Origin: Azoarcus sp. DD4
GTDB taxonomy: Bacteria; Pseudomonadota; Gammaproteobacteria; Burkholderiales; Rhodocyclaceae
Direction of reading: 5' to 3'
Length of the DNA stretch: 64,000 bases
Assembly: GCF_006496635.1 (NCBI RefSeq)
Contig: NZ_CP022958.1
Location: forward strand, 1,674,001-1,738,000
Shown: one piece after another, positions 55,743 through 64,000 of the stretch
Layout of the letters: each line of letters opens with the position of its first letter
How positions within the stretch are numbered: position 1 is the first letter of the stretch
Translations under genes and position numbers: made by a program
The notes under the pieces: generated by a model
Seen by the model: the letters and a program-made list of their open reading frames with translations, nothing else
Database searches by the model: none
What the model was told of the DNA's origin: nothing

Positions 55743-57551
55743 TCAGGGGTTTGCCGGGGCGGCAACGACCTGGTTCTTGCCGCTTTGCTTGGCCCGGTAC
55801 ATGGCGGCGTCGGCGCGGGCGAGGATCTGCTGCAGGCTCTCGCCGGCGGCGAGCGGTGTGACGCCGGCACTGAAGGTGATGACTACCTTCATCTGGCCGG
55901 ACATGAAGAAGCTGCGCGTGAGTTCGCGCTGCAGGCGCACCAGGGCGGCTTCGGCCTGGTCGAGGGTGGTCTCGGGGTAGAGGATGACGAACTCCTCGCC
56001 GCCGTAGCGCGCAAGGGTGTCCTGCGGGCGCAGAAAGCGGCGGATTACGCCGGTGAGGTGCAGGAGCGCGCTGTCGCCGCTGTCGTGGCCGAGGGTGTCG
56101 TTGAGCCGCTTGAAGTTGTCGATGTCGAGCAGCGCAATACAGAGCGGGGCATGGCGACGGCCGGCACGGGCGCTTTCCTTGGCGAACATGTCCTCCAGCC
56201 CGCGCCGGTTGAGCACGCTGGTGAGCGTGTCGTGGCGCATCAGGCGGCTGGCCTGATCGAGCGCCTGTTGCATGGCCGCGAGCTCGGCTTCCGCGCTGCG
56301 CACGCGTTCGCGCGTGATCTGGAGCTCGTCGTGCGATCGGCGGGTTTCGTCGCGCATGGCGACGGTCTGCGTCATGACTTCGTCGAGCACCTGGCCGATT
56401 TCGGTGATGTCGCGTGCTGCAGCGATCTTCTGCGCGCAGCTGCCCAGCTTGCCGTGATAGCGGTCGGTGCTGGCGCTGAAGCGGGCGAGCTGGTCGACGA
56501 AACCGGCGAGCATGTCCTTGAGATTGCGCTGGGCCTCGACGAGGTTGTGCTTGAGCTGGCTCTGCTTGTAGATGACTTCCTTGAGACGGCGTTCGGCGTC
56601 GTCGAGCAGGCGGATGTCGAGCGGCTGGTCGATGAGGCCGCGCAGGGTGTCGATCTGCCCGTGCAGCCAGCGATCATCGATGACGAGCTCGTCGATGTTG
56701 CGCAGAAGTAGGCGCAGCAGGTCGAGCAGGGCTGCGCGGATCTCGGCGGCATCGGCCGCGGCGCCTTCCAGGCGCAGGGCGAACTTGCGCAGCTGGCGGG
56801 CGGCAACATCGAAGGCGCGCAGGTCGGTCGCCTGGCGGACGCTGGTGGCGATGAGGGCTGCATCGGTGGCGAGTTCGTCATCGTCGCCGAGAAAAGCGGG
56901 GACCACCGTTTCGAGCGCGAGCAGCAACACGCCGCGTAGGGCTTCGAGCAGTTCGGCAGCCTCCGCGTTGTCGAGCGCGCGCAACGGCGCTGGCGGGCTG
57001 CCGGTCTGCGGCGCCGGTGTGGCGACGCTCTCCGCCAGCCTCGGTGTGTCGACCGGCGGCGGCAGCTCGGGATCGGTGGGCGCCTGGCCCCAGGCATTGA
57101 GCAGCGCCTGCAGGCGTCCGTGCAGGGTGGCCGGGTCGCTGGCGGCGAGTACCCGTTCCAGCGAGTCGCGCTTGCGCGCGGTTGTCCAGCCAAGCTGCCG
57201 GCCCTCCCATTGGCGCAGGAGCTGGGCGATGAGTTCGTTCCACGCAGGGGCGTCGCCCGTCTTGAGGCTGTCGATGTAGTCGTCCAGCGCCCGGGCGCCG
57301 GCGGCGGTGTCGTCATTGGCGAGCGCCTGGTCGAGCTGGCGGGCGAGGCGCAGGCGCTCGGCGGAGTCGCGCGGCAAGCGCTGCGCGAGCCGCTTGACGA
57401 AGGGCGCGGGGAAGTCCTGGTTCGCTGCCCGGCTGCCGGCGATCTCGTGGTAGAGGCTGAGATAGTTGTCCGGTGTCGGCGGGATACGGCGCAGGGCGAG
57501 CTGGCGCAGCGTCTCGCGTGCGATCTCGGACGGGTTGGTGGGCGCAGGCAT
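55743..57551 (-). CDS. Diguanylate cyclase (GGDEF), tandem copy 1
   Basis: The 602-aa protein makes c-di-GMP. The GGDEF domain is at the C-terminus with an intact GGEEF active site (517-521) and an RxxD inhibitory site five residues before it (RPQD). The N-terminal 400 residues are soluble and helical with no membrane segment, starting with a motif shared with its neighbour (EIARETLRQLALRRIPPTPDNYLSLYHEIAG, seen in part). ATG 57551 is chosen; the frame opens at 57635, inside the neighbour's end. It lies 80 bases downstream of its paralogue. Confidence 0.93.
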   Translation of the reverse strand: MPAPTNPSEIARETLRQLALRRIPPTPDNYLSLYHEIAGSRAANQDFPAPFVKRLAQRLPRDSAERLRLARQLDQALANDDTAAGARALDDYIDSLKTGDAPAWNELIAQLLRQWEGRQLGWTTARKRDSLERVLAASDPATLHGRLQALLNAWGQAPTDPELPPPVDTPRLAESVATPAPQTGSPPAPLRALDNAEAAELLEALRGVLLLALETVVPAFLGDDDELATDAALIATSVRQATDLRAFDVAARQLRKFALRLEGAAADAAEIRAALLDLLRLLLRNIDELVIDDRWLHGQIDTLRGLIDQPLDIRLLDDAERRLKEVIYKQSQLKHNLVEAQRNLKDMLAGFVDQLARFSASTDRYHGKLGSCAQKIAAARDITEIGQVLDEVMTQTVAMRDETRRSHDELQITRERVRSAEAELAAMQQALDQASRLMRHDTLTSVLNRRGLEDMFAKESARAGRRHAPLCIALLDIDNFKRLNDTLGHDSGDSALLHLTGVIRRFLRPQDTLARYGGEEFVILYPETTLDQAEAALVRLQRELTRSFFMSGQMKVVITFSAGVTPLAAGESLQQILARADAAMYRAKQSGKNQVVAAPANP

Positions 57552-57631
57552 GGGCGGCGTCCGCAAGGGCAAGAGCCGGCGATTATAGGCGTCCGGCATG
57601 GCTGCCGCGGCGCCCGCCGCCCGGCGCGAAC

Positions 57632-59371
57632 TCAAGCGGCGGTGAGCACCCGGTTCTTGCCCGCGCGCTTGGCGGCGTACATGGCCTTGTCGGCGCGGTC
57701 GATCGCGATCTGCGGGTCTTCGGCGTGGTCGAGGCGGGCGATGCCGGCGCTGAAGGTGATCAGCAGCTTCTGCGCATTGGCCAGGAAGAAGCGGCGGGTG
57801 AGCTCGCGCTGCAGGCGGACGATGACGGCATTGGCCTGGTCCAGCTCGGTGTCCGGCAGCAGGATCAGGAATTCCTCGCCGCCGTAGCGGCCGACCGCGT
57901 CCTGCGGCCGTACCGCTTCGCGTATCACCGCAAAGAGGTGGCGCAGGGCGTCATCGCCGGCGCGGTGGCCGAAGGTGTCGTTGAGCTGCTTGAAGTTGTC
58001 GACGTCGAGCAGGGCCAGGCACAGGCTGCTGCCGTGGCGGCGTGCCCGAGCGATCTCGCGGGCGAGCGCTTCGTCCAGACCCTTGCGGTTGAGCGCACCG
58101 GTCAGCGGATCGTGGCGGACGAGCTCGCTGGTTTCGTCGAGTTCGCGCTGCAGCCGGACGATGTGCTGGTTGGCCGATTCCACCTGCTCGCGCAGTTCGG
58201 CGAGTTCTTCACCGGAGCGCCGGGCCGATTCCTGGGTGTTGCGGGTTTCGCGCAGCATCTCTTCGACGACGTCGGAGAGTTCGCTGATGTCGTTGGCCTG
58301 ACTGATGCGGGTGGCGCAGTCGTCGAGCACGTCGTGGAAGTCGCCGGTGGTGTCGGAAAAGGCCGCCAGCCGGTCGATGAAGCCGGCCAGCATGGTCTTC
58401 AGTCGCTGCTGCGCATCCGACAGCTGGCGCTTGAGGTGGCTCTGCTTGTCGATGACGTCGCGCAGGCGGCGTTCGACTTCATCGAGCACGCGGATGTCGA
58501 GTTCGCCGGTGAAGGCTTCGGCCAGTACGCTTAGCTGGCCGTGCAGCCAGTTGTCGTCCAGCACCAGTTCGCGGATGTTGTCGACCAGCAGGCGCAGCAG
58601 GGTGAGCAGCGCCTGACGGACCGCTTGCTGGTCGTCGCCGTACCAGGCCAGCCGGGTGGCAAAGTTGTCGAGGCGTTCGCCGTAGCTTGCGATCGCTTCA
58701 TAGTCGGCCAGCTTCAGGGCGGCGTCGGCCAGCTCGGCGACCTCGGCGGACAAGCCGCTGTCGTGCGCCACCGTGGGGGCGATGCCGCGGCGAAGGAGGC
58801 GGGAGAGCAGCTCTGCCAGGGCGACCGGCAGGTTTACGCTCGCTCCGGCACTTTCTTCCGCGACCGGATCTGCCAGGGCCGGCGCATCGGCACTGTCGTC
58901 GGCCTGCGTCCAGCTGCGCAGCAGCCCCTGCAGGCGAAGGTAGAGTTGACCGCTGTCCGTGCTCGACGCGGCAAGCACGTGTTGCAACGATTCCAGCTTG
59001 CGGGCGCGGGTCTGCTTGGCGTGAGGGCGCTCGAGCTGCGCGATCAGTTCGCGGATCAGCAGCCCCCAGGCGAGCTGTCCTTCGGTACGCGCTTCGCAGA
59101 TCGAGACGATGGCCTGCTTCAAGGCCGGCCACTGGCCGCTGCCGACCGCCTCCTCGAACTGGCGTGCGGTGCGCACCGCCTCCGGTGTGCCGCGCGGCAA
59201 GGCCGCAGCGATCGCCTTGAGCGTGCGCGCAGGGAATTCATCCTCGGCGACGGTACCCGCGATCTGGTGGTAGAACGCGCGGTAATTGTCGGGAGTGGGC
59301 GGTACTCGCTTGGTAGCAAGTTGACGCAGCGCTTCGCGTGCGATTTCCGGTGGCGTGGTCGATTCGGTCAT
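57632..59371 (-). CDS. Diguanylate cyclase (GGDEF), tandem copy 2
   Basis: The 579-aa protein is a full-length paralogue of the gene that follows it: the same N-terminal motif (EIAREALRQLATKRVPPTPD), the same helical middle region ending in coiled coil, and a C-terminal GGDEF domain with GGEEF (497-501) and RPQD I-site. Both enzymes should be active and product-inhibited. ATG 59371 (MTESTTPPEI) is preferred over 59440. The signal sensed by the shared N-terminal domain is unknown. Confidence 0.93.
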   Translation of the reverse strand: MTESTTPPEIAREALRQLATKRVPPTPDNYRAFYHQIAGTVAEDEFPARTLKAIAAALPRGTPEAVRTARQFEEAVGSGQWPALKQAIVSICEARTEGQLAWGLLIRELIAQLERPHAKQTRARKLESLQHVLAASSTDSGQLYLRLQGLLRSWTQADDSADAPALADPVAEESAGASVNLPVALAELLSRLLRRGIAPTVAHDSGLSAEVAELADAALKLADYEAIASYGERLDNFATRLAWYGDDQQAVRQALLTLLRLLVDNIRELVLDDNWLHGQLSVLAEAFTGELDIRVLDEVERRLRDVIDKQSHLKRQLSDAQQRLKTMLAGFIDRLAAFSDTTGDFHDVLDDCATRISQANDISELSDVVEEMLRETRNTQESARRSGEELAELREQVESANQHIVRLQRELDETSELVRHDPLTGALNRKGLDEALAREIARARRHGSSLCLALLDVDNFKQLNDTFGHRAGDDALRHLFAVIREAVRPQDAVGRYGGEEFLILLPDTELDQANAVIVRLQRELTRRFFLANAQKLLITFSAGIARLDHAEDPQIAIDRADKAMYAAKRAGKNRVLTAA

Positions 59372-59599
59372 GGCGCCGGTCCGGCGCGGATCGGATCCCG
59401 AACGGGAGGGGGGGAGGGCGGATGGAGGCGTGCGCGTCATTCAGCAATCCGGATGAGTGCCTACCGGCGGAACAGCCGATCGGACGCACGGATTATGCAC
59501 GCGCCGCGCCTTGAAAACCACGGACTTGAAGGGAGTTTGTGCCGGCCACCGCGCGCGGATGCGGTTGGCGGCCGGCGGTGTGGCACCGGCCGGGGGTAT

Positions 59600-60565
59600 T
59601 CAGGCACGCAGTTCGGTCATGAGCTTGCCGACATCGAGGTTGCGGGCGCGTTGCTCTATCTCGGGGGTATAGCGCTGCTGCAGGCTGCGTGCCTCGCCGA
59701 GCAGGCCGGCGAATGCATTCTTCAAGGCTGCGCCATCCAGGGTGCGTCCGCCGCCGTAATACTGGATCGCCACATGCCCGAGGGCATAGGTGCTGGCAAA
59801 CGAGAAGGCGGAACCGGTGGCTGCACTGCCTATGGTCTTCCCTGTCTTGCCGAGCACCTTGCCGAGCAGGCCGCCGATGAGCTTGCGGCCGAACTGTTCC
59901 ACGTACTGGGAGGTCAGGCCGACGCCGACGGTGGCGAGGAAGTCGGTGATGTGGCCGCGGTCCAGTTCGTAGCCGTGCGCCTTGCCGACGCGATAGACGA
60001 GACGGGTCTGCAGCGGAATGATCGCCATCGAGGCGAGCGATTGCGGGAGCAGCTCCAGCGCGCCGTTGAGGATGGCGGCGTTGAGGATCATCCGTTCGAG
60101 TTCGCTGCGGTCGGGCGTGGCGGCCCGTGCGTCGGTCGTGCTGGCCGGCGCGTCCGTCGCGGTGCCGGTGTCCAGCGGCAGGGCGGCGATGGCATCGGCT
60201 TGCTCCAGCTGCTGCGCAGCCACCTTGCGATCCAGGCCGAGGGCAGCGGAGAGGCGTTCGAGAAAAGCCGCTTCGGCTGCATCATGGACGCCGTCGGCAT
60301 CACAAACGCCAACTGCCATTTCGTAGGCGAGCTGGCGAAGTTCGGTGGAATCCAGCATCGCGGCCTGGTCTTCGAGCCGGATGCGTTTGAGCAGGACGTC
60401 CTGGTACAGACCGATCAGGTCGGCATTCGCGTCGCGGGACAAGGATTCCGCCACGCGCCGTATATGTTCGCGTTCGCGGTCGTCCTTACGGTTGTCGGCG
60501 AAGGCGGCGAGAAGGCAGATGGCGAGAATGGCGCGGTTCTGCTGTGCTTGCATAGGAGTTTCCAT
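59600..60565 (-). CDS. TerB-like/DUF697 family membrane-associated protein, function unknown
   Basis: The 321-aa protein has an N-terminal helical TerB-like region (about 10-120, with acidic metal-binding-type patterns such as VCDADGVHDAAEAAFLERL) and a C-terminal DUF697-like part (about 165-275: PLQTRLVYRVGKAHGYELDR, FGRKLIGGLLGKVLGKTGK) rich in Gly and small residues that may insert in membrane. I cannot assign a function. Start may be 60565 or 60553 (ATG, four codons later). It is divergent from proQ. Confidence 0.75.
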   Translation of the reverse strand: METPMQAQQNRAILAICLLAAFADNRKDDREREHIRRVAESLSRDANADLIGLYQDVLLKRIRLEDQAAMLDSTELRQLAYEMAVGVCDADGVHDAAEAAFLERLSAALGLDRKVAAQQLEQADAIAALPLDTGTATDAPASTTDARAATPDRSELERMILNAAILNGALELLPQSLASMAIIPLQTRLVYRVGKAHGYELDRGHITDFLATVGVGLTSQYVEQFGRKLIGGLLGKVLGKTGKTIGSAATGSAFSFASTYALGHVAIQYYGGGRTLDGAALKNAFAGLLGEARSLQQRYTPEIEQRARNLDVGKLMTELRA

Positions 60566-60707
60566 CCGGGTTCCAGTGAATCGTCACCTGTCATCGACCG
60601 CGAAAGGTCCTTGCAGGTTTCCGGCGCAGGTGTCGGGTAGAATGTCGCCAGATCGCCGATGCTGCTGCTTCACGCCGGCGATGTTCCCCATATTGTCTAC
60701 CCGAGCG

Positions 60708-61121
60708 ATGACTACCGATACTCCCGCGGCCAAGCCCGCGCTTGAACCCCGAGCGCTGTTGCAGAAACTCCAGGCACTGTCTCCGACCTTCCGCGACTGC
60801 AAGCCGCTCGCCCTGCGGATCGATACGAGCATCCTCGAACGCTTCCCGGAATTCGAACGCAAGGCCTTGCGTGCCGCGCTGCGTATGCATACGGCGTCGA
60901 CCCGCTACCTGAAGGCGGTGGAGCGTTCTGCCGAGCGCTTCGACCTCGACGGCAACGTCGCCGGCGAGGTGACCGACGAGCAGCGCAGCCACGCCGCAAC
61001 GATGCTCAAGGAGCGTTTTGCCGCGGCGGCAAAACAGCAGAAGGCAAAGCGCGAAGCCGAAGAATCGGAGCGGCGGCGGGCGGAGAAATTGCAGCAACTG
61101 GTGAGCAAGTTCGGCCGGTGA
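60708..61121 (+). CDS. proQ: ProQ/FinO family RNA chaperone
   Basis: The 137-aa protein matches the FinO/ProQ domain (about 15-110: [55 protein letters not shown]) and ends in a charged Lys/Arg/Glu tail. ProQ proteins bind structured sRNAs and mRNA 3' ends. ATG 60708 is chosen; earlier in-frame starts add unrelated sequence. The stop overlaps the creA GTG. Confidence 0.88.
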   Translation: MTTDTPAAKPALEPRALLQKLQALSPTFRDCKPLALRIDTSILERFPEFERKALRAALRMHTASTRYLKAVERSAERFDLDGNVAGEVTDEQRSHAATMLKERFAAAAKQQKAKREAEESERRRAEKLQQLVSKFGR

Positions 61122-61609
61122 GACGGACGACCCGCATGATACGCAGGGCCATCGTCGGTGTCGGTTGTTGCCTGGCGTGCGTGAGCGCGTCGGCCGAGAC
61201 CGTGGGCGAAGTGTCCACAGTGTGGAAGCTGATAGGCCCCAATCACAAGGTTGTGGTCGAAGCCTACGACGATCCGCGGGTCGAGGGCGTCACCTGCTAT
61301 GTTTCCCGTGCCAAGACCGGCGGCCTTTCGGGAGCGGTCGGGCTGGCTGAGGATCGTTCCGATGCCTCCATCGCCTGCAGGCAGGTCGGGCCCATTCGTT
61401 TTCGCGAATCGATACCGGTGCAGGAAGAGGTTTTTTCCGAGCGCCTGTCGGTTCTGTTCAAGAGACTGCAGGTCGTACGCATCGCCGATCCGAAGCGCAA
61501 CGTGCTGGTCTACCTCACCTATTCGGACAAGCTGGTCGAAGGCAGCCCCAAGAACAGCGTGACCGCCGTGCCGGTGGATCGCTCCATCGCCATCCCCTTG
61601 CGGAAGTAG
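61118..61609 (+). CDS. creA: CreA family periplasmic protein
   Basis: The 163-aa protein has a cleavable signal peptide (cleavage likely after SASA) and the CreA domain ([53 protein letters not shown]). Function in other bacteria is poorly defined. GTG 61118 overlaps the proQ stop; ATG 61136 gives a better signal peptide and may be the true start. Confidence 0.88.
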   Translation: MRRTTRMIRRAIVGVGCCLACVSASAETVGEVSTVWKLIGPNHKVVVEAYDDPRVEGVTCYVSRAKTGGLSGAVGLAEDRSDASIACRQVGPIRFRESIPVQEEVFSERLSVLFKRLQVVRIADPKRNVLVYLTYSDKLVEGSPKNSVTAVPVDRSIAIPLRK

Positions 61610-61639
61610 GGTTGGTTTTGCCTGCTTCCGGCTTCTTGA

Positions 61640-61798
61640 TCAGGAGCGTTCTTCGTCCCGCATTCCCGAGCGCAACAACCATGCGGTGGCTATCCCGGCC
61701 AGAGCAAGGGCAACTCCGCCGCCAGGCAGGCCGACGCCTATCATCGATCCCGCCAGCAAGCCGAGCATCATCAAAGACTGTGTGAGTTTCGATTCCAT
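61640..61798 (-). CDS. 52-aa small membrane protein, probably LexA-controlled
   Basis: A short reading frame (M-E-S-K-L-T-Q-S-L-M-M-L... to ...R-D-E-E-R-S) starts at ATG 61798 with an AGGAG ribosome site 6 bases upstream. Residues 9-42 are one long hydrophobic, Gly/Ala/Leu-rich stretch (GLLAGSMIGVGLPGGGVALA), flanked by charged ends, so it should span the inner membrane once or form a hairpin. Its promoter region holds a consensus TATAAT inside a near-perfect LexA box. I recognise no family. By analogy with TisB, an SOS-induced membrane peptide could depolarise the membrane, but this is only analogy. Confidence 0.7.
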   Translation of the reverse strand: MESKLTQSLMMLGLLAGSMIGVGLPGGGVALALAGIATAWLLRSGMRDEERS

Positions 61799-61842
61799 TG
61801 CGAGCTCCTGGAGTGGTAACCGTGGTCGGATGATATGGCGAT

Positions 61843-61862
61843 AACTGTTATTATATACAGTA
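61843..61862. promoter_or_regulatory. LexA (SOS) box overlapping a -10 element
   Basis: The site reads CTGT-N8 (all A/T)-ACAG at 61845-61860, with A and TA flanks that extend the match to the LexA consensus. On the minus strand a perfect TATAAT (61850-61855) lies within it, so LexA binding would block the promoter of the 52-aa gene. No convincing -35 is seen. Confidence 0.8.
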
Positions 61863-61938
61863 GTTCGAAAAAGGAAAGCGCTGTGGCGGAACCGGCGGGT
61901 GTCCGTGCGTCGCGGGCGCGGCTTCAGGCGCTTTGCGC

Positions 61939-61944
61939 TATAAT
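61939..61944 (+). promoter_or_regulatory. -10 element for tRNA-Thr
   Basis: A perfect TATAAT lies 69 bases upstream of the mature tRNA; the -35 region is poor. Confidence 0.5.
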
Positions 61945-62012
61945 CCGCGCCGCTTCTTCAGCCGTGCCGGACTGACAGTCCCGCTGTGCGCGTGTCGCAG
62001 AAGTACAGATTT

Positions 62013-62088
62013 GCCCTTGTAGCTCAGTTGGTAGAGCAACGGTTTTGTAAACCGAAGGTCGCGGGTTCGAGTCCTGCCGGGGGCACCA
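62013..62088 (+). tRNA. tRNA-Thr(TGT)
   Basis: The 76-base gene folds as a full cloverleaf: acceptor GCCCTTG/CGGGGGC (with G-U pairs), D arm GCTC/GAGC, anticodon loop TTTGTAA with anticodon TGT, T arm GCGGG/CCTGC with TTCGAGT loop, and an encoded CCA end. TGT reads ACA and related threonine codons. Confidence 0.97.
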
Positions 62089-62095
62089 GATACAG

Positions 62096-62126
62096 AAAGG
62101 CCTGCGCTTTGCTGCGCAGGCCTTTT
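62096..62126. terminator. Terminator after tRNA-Thr
   Basis: A 12-bp stem (AAAGGCCTGCGC / GCGCAGGCCTTT) with a 6-base loop and a T run follows the tRNA; the A run on the other side lets it also stop leftward transcription from the GGDEF-EAL gene. Confidence 0.92.
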
Positions 62127-62152
62127 GCGTTAACCGGACCTTGGTGCCCGGT

Positions 62153-64000
62153 TCATGGGGCGGCGGGCAGCCCGAGACCGCCGTGTTCGAGCAGGGGGCG
62201 GATGACGTCGGCCGCGGCGGGCTTCTGGAAGTAGTAGCCCTGAACTTCGTCGCAACCGGCGGTGCGCAGGTAGATGACCTGCTCGCGGGTTTCCACCCCT
62301 TCGGCGATGACGGTCAGACCGAGGTTGTGGCCGAGCGCGATGGTGGAGGCGACGATGGCCGCATCATTGGTCTGGTTGCGGATGTCGCTGATGAAGGAGC
62401 GGTCGATCTTGATGATGTCGATCGGCAGGCGCTTGAGGTAACTGAGGCTGGAGAAGCCGGTGCCGTAGTCGTCCAGCGCGATCTTGAGGCCGAGCGCCGA
62501 GAGCGTTTCCAGCGCGGCCCGCGGGCGTTCGAAGTCCTCCACCACGCAACGCTCGGTGATTTCGATTTCCAGCAGTTCGGGACGAATACCGCAGTGGGCG
62601 ACGGATTCGCGGATCACATCGACGAAGCTCTGGTCGCGTAGTTGCTTGGGCGATACGTTGATCGCGATCGGAACCACGTCCAGGCCTTCGGCCAGCCACG
62701 CGGCGATCTGGCGGCAGGCCTCGCGCACCACCCAGTTGCCCAGTTCGATCACCAGGCCTTCCTGTTCCGCATACTCGATGAATTCGCCGGGTGGTACGAG
62801 TCCGCGTTGCGGATGCTGCCAGCGGATCAATGCTTCCAGGCTGGTGACGCGAAAGCCGTTGAGGGCGACGCGTGGCTGGTAATGGAGCACGAATTCGTCG
62901 CCGAGGATGGCGCGACGAAAGCGACCGCTGAGATCCAGCTGCAGCGACGAGCGGGCGTTGAGCGAGGGGTCGTAGTAGTGGAAGCACCCGCTACCGGTGC
63001 GCTTGGCTTCGTACATCGCCGTATCCGCATTGCGCATCATGGTTTCGACGTCCGTGCCGTCGCGGGGATGGATGGAGATGCCGATGCTCGGGCGCACTTC
63101 GATTTCGTGCGTTTCGAACTGCATCGGCTGGGCGACGGTTTCGATCAGCTTGCGTGCGACGCGGCTGGCGTCGTCGATGGTGTCGAGCTCGGTGAGCAGC
63201 AGCACGAATTCGTCGCCACCCAGGCGGGCGACGATGTCGGTTTGCCGGACGCAGCCGCGCAAGCGGTTCGCCACCTCCTGCAGCAGCAGGTCGCCGATGC
63301 GGTGCCCGAGGGTGTCGTTGATGCGCTTGAAACGGTCGAGATCGAGAAACATCATCACGAACGGCGAGTGGCTGCGTTTTGCCCGGCTCAGGTGACTGTT
63401 CGCCAGCTCGGAGAACAGCATGCGATTGGGCAGTCCGGTCAGGTGGTCGTGGGAGGCGAGTTGGTAGGCGCGCGAGGATTCGTCGCGCAGGCGGGCGACC
63501 AGTTCGCTGTTGGCTTCACCCGCGCGGACCAGTTCGTGGCACAGGCGGCGTTGGCGGTAAGCGATCGAAACCAGTACGACGGCAGCGGCCGATAACGCAA
63601 TGGTGAGGCTCCAGCCCCAGCTGCGCATGTTGCTGCGTGCGCCGTCGGTCAGCGCGAGCACCTCGTCGAGCGCGCTGACGACGCGGACGTGCAGGCCGTA
63701 GCCGGGGATTTCGGCATGGCCGATCACGACGGTGCCGCCGGCGGAGGAGTGGATCACCCCGGCGTTCGGCGGAGGGTGCTGGATGGCCGCTATTGCCGAC
63801 GCCGTTGCACCCGGTGGTGTCGGGCGCCGCCAGGTCGAGCGCCCGCGGTGATCGTACAGGACGACGATGCCGGGATGTCCCGGGGCGACACGTTCGAGTC
63901 CGGCGAGCAGGCTGCCGGTGTCGATGCCGATTCGGTGCCCGGTGCCCGGCGCGGACTGCAGCGTGACGGTGAGCATATCGTCATCGATGCCTACGGTCGG
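62153..64000 (-). CDS. GGDEF-EAL c-di-GMP turnover protein, 5' end outside window
   Basis: The frame is still open at the window edge; the internal ATG at 63976 is not the true start. Visible parts are the end of a periplasmic sensor domain (Cache-like), one transmembrane helix (LTIALSAAAVVLVSIAY), a GGDEF domain with GGDEF and an RxxD site (RQTD), and a C-terminal EAL domain with SLEALIRW and DDYGTGFSS. Both catalytic signatures look intact, so it could make or degrade c-di-GMP; which dominates cannot be read from sequence. Confidence 0.93.
   Translation of the reverse strand, partial: PTVGIDDDMLTVTLQSAPGTGHRIGIDTGSLLAGLERVAPGHPGIVVLYDHRGRSTWRRPTPPGATASAIAAIQHPPPNAGVIHSSAGGTVVIGHAEIPGYGLHVRVVSALDEVLALTDGARSNMRSWGWSLTIALSAAAVVLVSIAYRQRRLCHELVRAGEANSELVARLRDESSRAYQLASHDHLTGLPNRMLFSELANSHLSRAKRSHSPFVMMFLDLDRFKRINDTLGHRIGDLLLQEVANRLRGCVRQTDIVARLGGDEFVLLLTELDTIDDASRVARKLIETVAQPMQFETHEIEVRPSIGISIHPRDGTDVETMMRNADTAMYEAKRTGSGCFHYYDPSLNARSSLQLDLSGRFRRAILGDEFVLHYQPRVALNGFRVTSLEALIRWQHPQRGLVPPGEFIEYAEQEGLVIELGNWVVREACRQIAAWLAEGLDVVPIAINVSPKQLRDQSFVDVIRESVAHCGIRPELLEIEITERCVVEDFERPRAALETLSALGLKIALDDYGTGFSSLSYLKRLPIDIIKIDRSFISDIRNQTNDAAIVASTIALGHNLGLTVIAEGVETREQVIYLRTAGCDEVQGYYFQKPAAADVIRPLLEHGGLGLPAAP

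Noticed and set aside
54372..56711. 779-aa plus-strand frame over fliC2 and a diguanylate cyclase gene
   Set aside because: Gly/Val/Ala-rich antisense shadow of two well-supported genes.
59569..59590. Hairpin-like GC repeat in the gap between the diguanylate cyclase and TerB/DUF697 genes
   Set aside because: The stem contains a bulge and no T run follows; too weak to list as a terminator.
62996..63976. ATG 63976 as true start of the GGDEF-EAL gene
   Set aside because: The frame stays open to the window edge and the sensor domain would be truncated; treated as partial.

Overview
The window is GC-rich (roughly two-thirds G+C), densely coded and free of insertion sequences, rRNA and CRISPR arrays. 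Gene content points to a motile betaproteobacterium, most probably of the Azoarcus/Thauera/Aromatoleum group (Rhodocyclales). That assignment rests on the gene set (FleSR-type flagellar control, a betaproteobacterial T6SS order, YhdP-Nit-TldD and CreA) and was not tested by a search.

Layout. 1-10232 is a housekeeping block: a CYTH-CHAD triphosphatase (cut by the window start), glnE, and a rightward run yhdP-nit-tldD. 10240-26750 is a type VI secretion locus with two divergent arms: leftward tssJ-tssK-tssL-tssE, and rightward M15 peptidase-tssM-tssB-tssC-hcp-OmpA-like lipoprotein-vgrG-tssF-tssG. Neither tssA nor the ClpV ATPase gene tssH is present. 26747-36375 is flagellar: leftward fliF-G-H-I-J, rightward fleS-fleR and fliE, then a leftward gene for a c-di-GMP 'brake' (YcgR/PilZ). 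36480-42179 is a leftward flagellin and filament-assembly run: fliC1-flaG-fliD-fliS-fliT-fliK-fhlB.

42462-53877 lies between two flagellin genes and holds three very large glycan-modification proteins. They are a TPR-O-GlcNAc-transferase-like protein (779 aa), a WbsX/GT2/GT4 multidomain protein (1245 aa) and a 1774-aa protein that joins glycosyltransferase, methyltransferase, two sulfotransferase domains, TPR-like repeats and a second methyltransferase. I regard this as the most interesting system here, probably making a sulfated and/or methylated glycan for the flagellum or cell surface. A second flagellin gene, fliC2, follows at 54051-55532.

55743-64000 holds two tandem paralogous diguanylate cyclases, a TerB/DUF697-like protein, proQ, creA, an unlisted 52-aa membrane protein behind a near-consensus LexA box, tRNA-Thr(TGT) with a terminator, and a GGDEF-EAL protein cut by the window end.

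Regulation. fliE, fliF and fliC2 each carry a -24/-12 (sigma-54) element, whereas fliC1 carries a sigma-28-type element. CGGCAA/TTGCCG half-sites, often paired as GGCA-N5-TGCC, sit by these promoters and are candidate FleR enhancer sites. Three GGDEF proteins and YcgR tie the region to the motile-to-sessile switch.
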